Shown here piece after piece: positions 62,617 through 64,000 of a stretch of 64,000 bases of DNA; the stretch's first letter is position 1; every line of letters starts with the position of its first letter. A program made the translations under genes and the position numbers. Origin of the DNA: Duganella sp. Root336D2. GTDB taxonomy: Bacteria > Pseudomonadota > Gammaproteobacteria > Burkholderiales > Burkholderiaceae_D. A model generated the notes under the pieces. That model was given only the letters and a program-made list of their open reading frames with translations, did no database searches and had not been told where the DNA came from. The DNA lies in contig NZ_LMDB01000004.1 of NCBI RefSeq assembly GCF_001425005.1, positions 135,108-199,107 of the forward strand. Direction: 5' to 3'.

Positions 62617-64000
62617 GTGCAGGATAATCTGACGACCTTCCCTCGCAGGCTGCTTCAGCATGGCAAGGAGCGGCCGCACAAGCCTGCGTTCCGCGAAAAA
62701 GACCTGGGCATCTGGCAAACCTGGGACTGGCAGCAGGTCAATGCCGAAGTGCGCGCGCTGGCATGCGGGCTGGCCGCGATCGGCTTCCAGCGCGGCATGA
62801 ATCTCGCCATCATTGGCGACAACCGGCCGCGCCTGTATTGGTCGATGCTGGCGGCGCAATGCCTGGGCGGTGTGCCGGTGCCGATGTACCAGGATGCTCC
62901 GGCGGCCGACCTGGCCTTCGTGCTGGAGAACGCGGAAATCCAGTACGCCATCGTGGAGGACCAGGAGCAGGTCGACAAGTTGCTTGACCTGTGCGAGCAA
63001 TGCCCGGGTATCGCGCACATCGCTTACGAAGACGAGCGCGGCATGCGCAATTACACGCACCAGCAGCTGATGTCCTACGCTCGCCTGCAGGAATTGGGAC
63101 GCGAGTACGACAAGGCGCATCCAGCTTTTTACGAAGCATCGATCGCCAAAGGCAAAGAGAACGACAACGCGATCATCCTCTACACCTCGGGCACCACCGG
63201 CAAACCGAAGGGCGTGTGCCAGACGCATAAAGCTTTGCTGTCGGCGGCCACTGGCGGCATCGGCTTCGACAAGCTGACAGATTCGGAAAACGTGCTGTCC
63301 TACCTGCCGATGGCTTGGGTGGGCGATTGCCTGTTCTCCTTTGCGCAAGCGCTGACAGCTGGCTTTACCGTCAATTGCCCGGAATCTTCCGATACCGTCA
63401 CCACCGACTTGCGCGAGATCGGCCCCTCGTACTACTTCGCCCCGCCGCGCATCTTCGAAAACATGCTGACGCAAGTGATGATCCGCATGGAAGACGCGGG
63501 CACCATCAAGCGCAAGATGTTCCATCACTTCATGGAGGTGGCGCGCCGGGTGGGCTCCGATATCCTGGACGGCAAGCCGGTGCCGCTGGGCGAGCGTATC
63601 AGTTACGCCATCGGCAATGTGCTGGTGTATGGGCCGCTGCGCAATGTGCTGGGGATGTCGCGCACCCGTGTTGCCTACACGGCGGGGGCTGCAATCGGGC
63701 CCGACCTGTTCCGCTTCTACCGCTCCATTGGCGTCAACCTGAAACAGTTCTACGGTTCGACCGAAACCTGCGCCTACATCTGCCTGCAACCGGATGGCGA
63801 AATCAAATTCGATTCGGTCGGCAAGCCGGCACCGGGGGTGGAAGTGAAACTGGCGCCCACCGGCGAAGTGCTGGTCAAGTCGCCAACGCTGATGCACTGC
63901 TATTACAAGCGCCCCGACGCAACAGCTGAAGCAATCGACGCCGAAGGCTACTTCCACACCGGCGATGCCGGCATCTTCGACAGCGACGGCCACCTGCGCA
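62617..64000 (+). CDS. AMP-forming acyl-CoA synthetase, truncated by window edge
   Basis: 461 residues visible from GTG 62617, which has AAGGAGA upstream; the gene runs off the right edge. ANL-superfamily ligase that forms acyl-AMP then acyl-CoA. ATP loop is ILYTSGTTGKPKGVCQTHKA; YGSTETCAYICLQ and YFHTGDAGIFDSDGHLR are the A5 and A7 blocks. Sequence LLQHGKERPHKPAFREKDLG is typical of long-chain ligases often found next to branched amino acid-type ABC transporters. Probably controlled by the divergent Crp/Fnr protein. Confidence 0.92.
   Translation, partial: MQDNLTTFPRRLLQHGKERPHKPAFREKDLGIWQTWDWQQVNAEVRALACGLAAIGFQRGMNLAIIGDNRPRLYWSMLAAQCLGGVPVPMYQDAPAADLAFVLENAEIQYAIVEDQEQVDKLLDLCEQCPGIAHIAYEDERGMRNYTHQQLMSYARLQELGREYDKAHPAFYEASIAKGKENDNAIILYTSGTTGKPKGVCQTHKALLSAATGGIGFDKLTDSENVLSYLPMAWVGDCLFSFAQALTAGFTVNCPESSDTVTTDLREIGPSYYFAPPRIFENMLTQVMIRMEDAGTIKRKMFHHFMEVARRVGSDILDGKPVPLGERISYAIGNVLVYGPLRNVLGMSRTRVAYTAGAAIGPDLFRFYRSIGVNLKQFYGSTETCAYICLQPDGEIKFDSVGKPAPGVEVKLAPTGEVLVKSPTLMHCYYKRPDATAEAIDAEGYFHTGDAGIFDSDGHLR

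Overview
The window is about 64 kb of GC-rich chromosome from a betaproteobacterium, most probably Oxalobacteraceae (Massilia/Duganella/Janthinobacterium type). The evidence is the gene content (polyhydroxybutyrate phaB-phaA, a PEP-CTERM protein behind a sigma-54 promoter, a hemA-prfA-prmC block, minCDE, a DUF4148 protein) and short intergenic palindromes built on GGGTCAGACCC or GGGGTCAG, which I associate with that family from general knowledge. No rRNA, tRNA, CRISPR array, prophage or complete insertion sequence was seen. The right edge cuts an acyl-CoA synthetase gene. The left edge holds a 98-bp duplicate of nearby DNA fused to the 3' end of an unknown gene.

Layout: 1-425 repeats and a broken gene end. 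425-9588 (minus strand) a Spy-like periplasmic protein, a TonB-dependent receptor and three tandem secreted M13 metallopeptidases, which together look like an outer-membrane and periplasmic peptide-handling locus. 9875-17148 CtpA-type protease, a long KAS III enzyme, a CPA2 cation/proton antiporter, FadH and an SRPBCC protein. 17159-25579 (minus strand) small hypothetical genes, proline iminopeptidase, a D-amino-acid PLP enzyme, a GST, a three-gene hypothetical operon, a lipoprotein, phaB-phaA and a short phasin-like protein. 25706-29043 divergent metR/metE with MetR boxes. 29033-30933 GNAT, TfoX-N-like and RidA genes, then vapB with a frameshifted vapC. 31016-32868 minCDE.

33586-40894 is a plus-strand run of housekeeping genes: response regulator, hemA, prfA, dsbB, prmC, gshA, and a histone-deacetylase-fold protein that has lost most of its zinc site. 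40897-45267 is a redox/stress block: a two-component system, a CcdA-like membrane protein with a TlpA-like thioredoxin, and ohr with a dyad-rich promoter. 45309-54374 has an ElaA-like acetyltransferase, kup, rarD, the PEP-CTERM gene, ettA, a DUF6265 protein, an outer-membrane barrel, an AlkB-type dioxygenase and a Moco-fold protein. 54542-58772 is a tight minus-strand operon (DUF2520, DUF924, MgtC, a small ORF, an M24 aminopeptidase). 58873-64000 has a nucleotidyltransferase, a crystallin/glycine-zipper protein, two orphan secreted proteins, a Crp/Fnr regulator and the truncated AMP-forming ligase.

Most genes are ordinary core genes. The points most worth a second look are the degenerate deacetylase, the receptor plus triple M13 locus, the repeat families placed at stop codons, three genes with a lesion near the 5' end (17.6, 30.6 and 58.9 kb), and the sigma-54, MetR and ohr control regions. 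Start codons were often moved inward from the longest open frame using Shine-Dalgarno spacing, signal peptides and family lengths; several are TTG or GTG.
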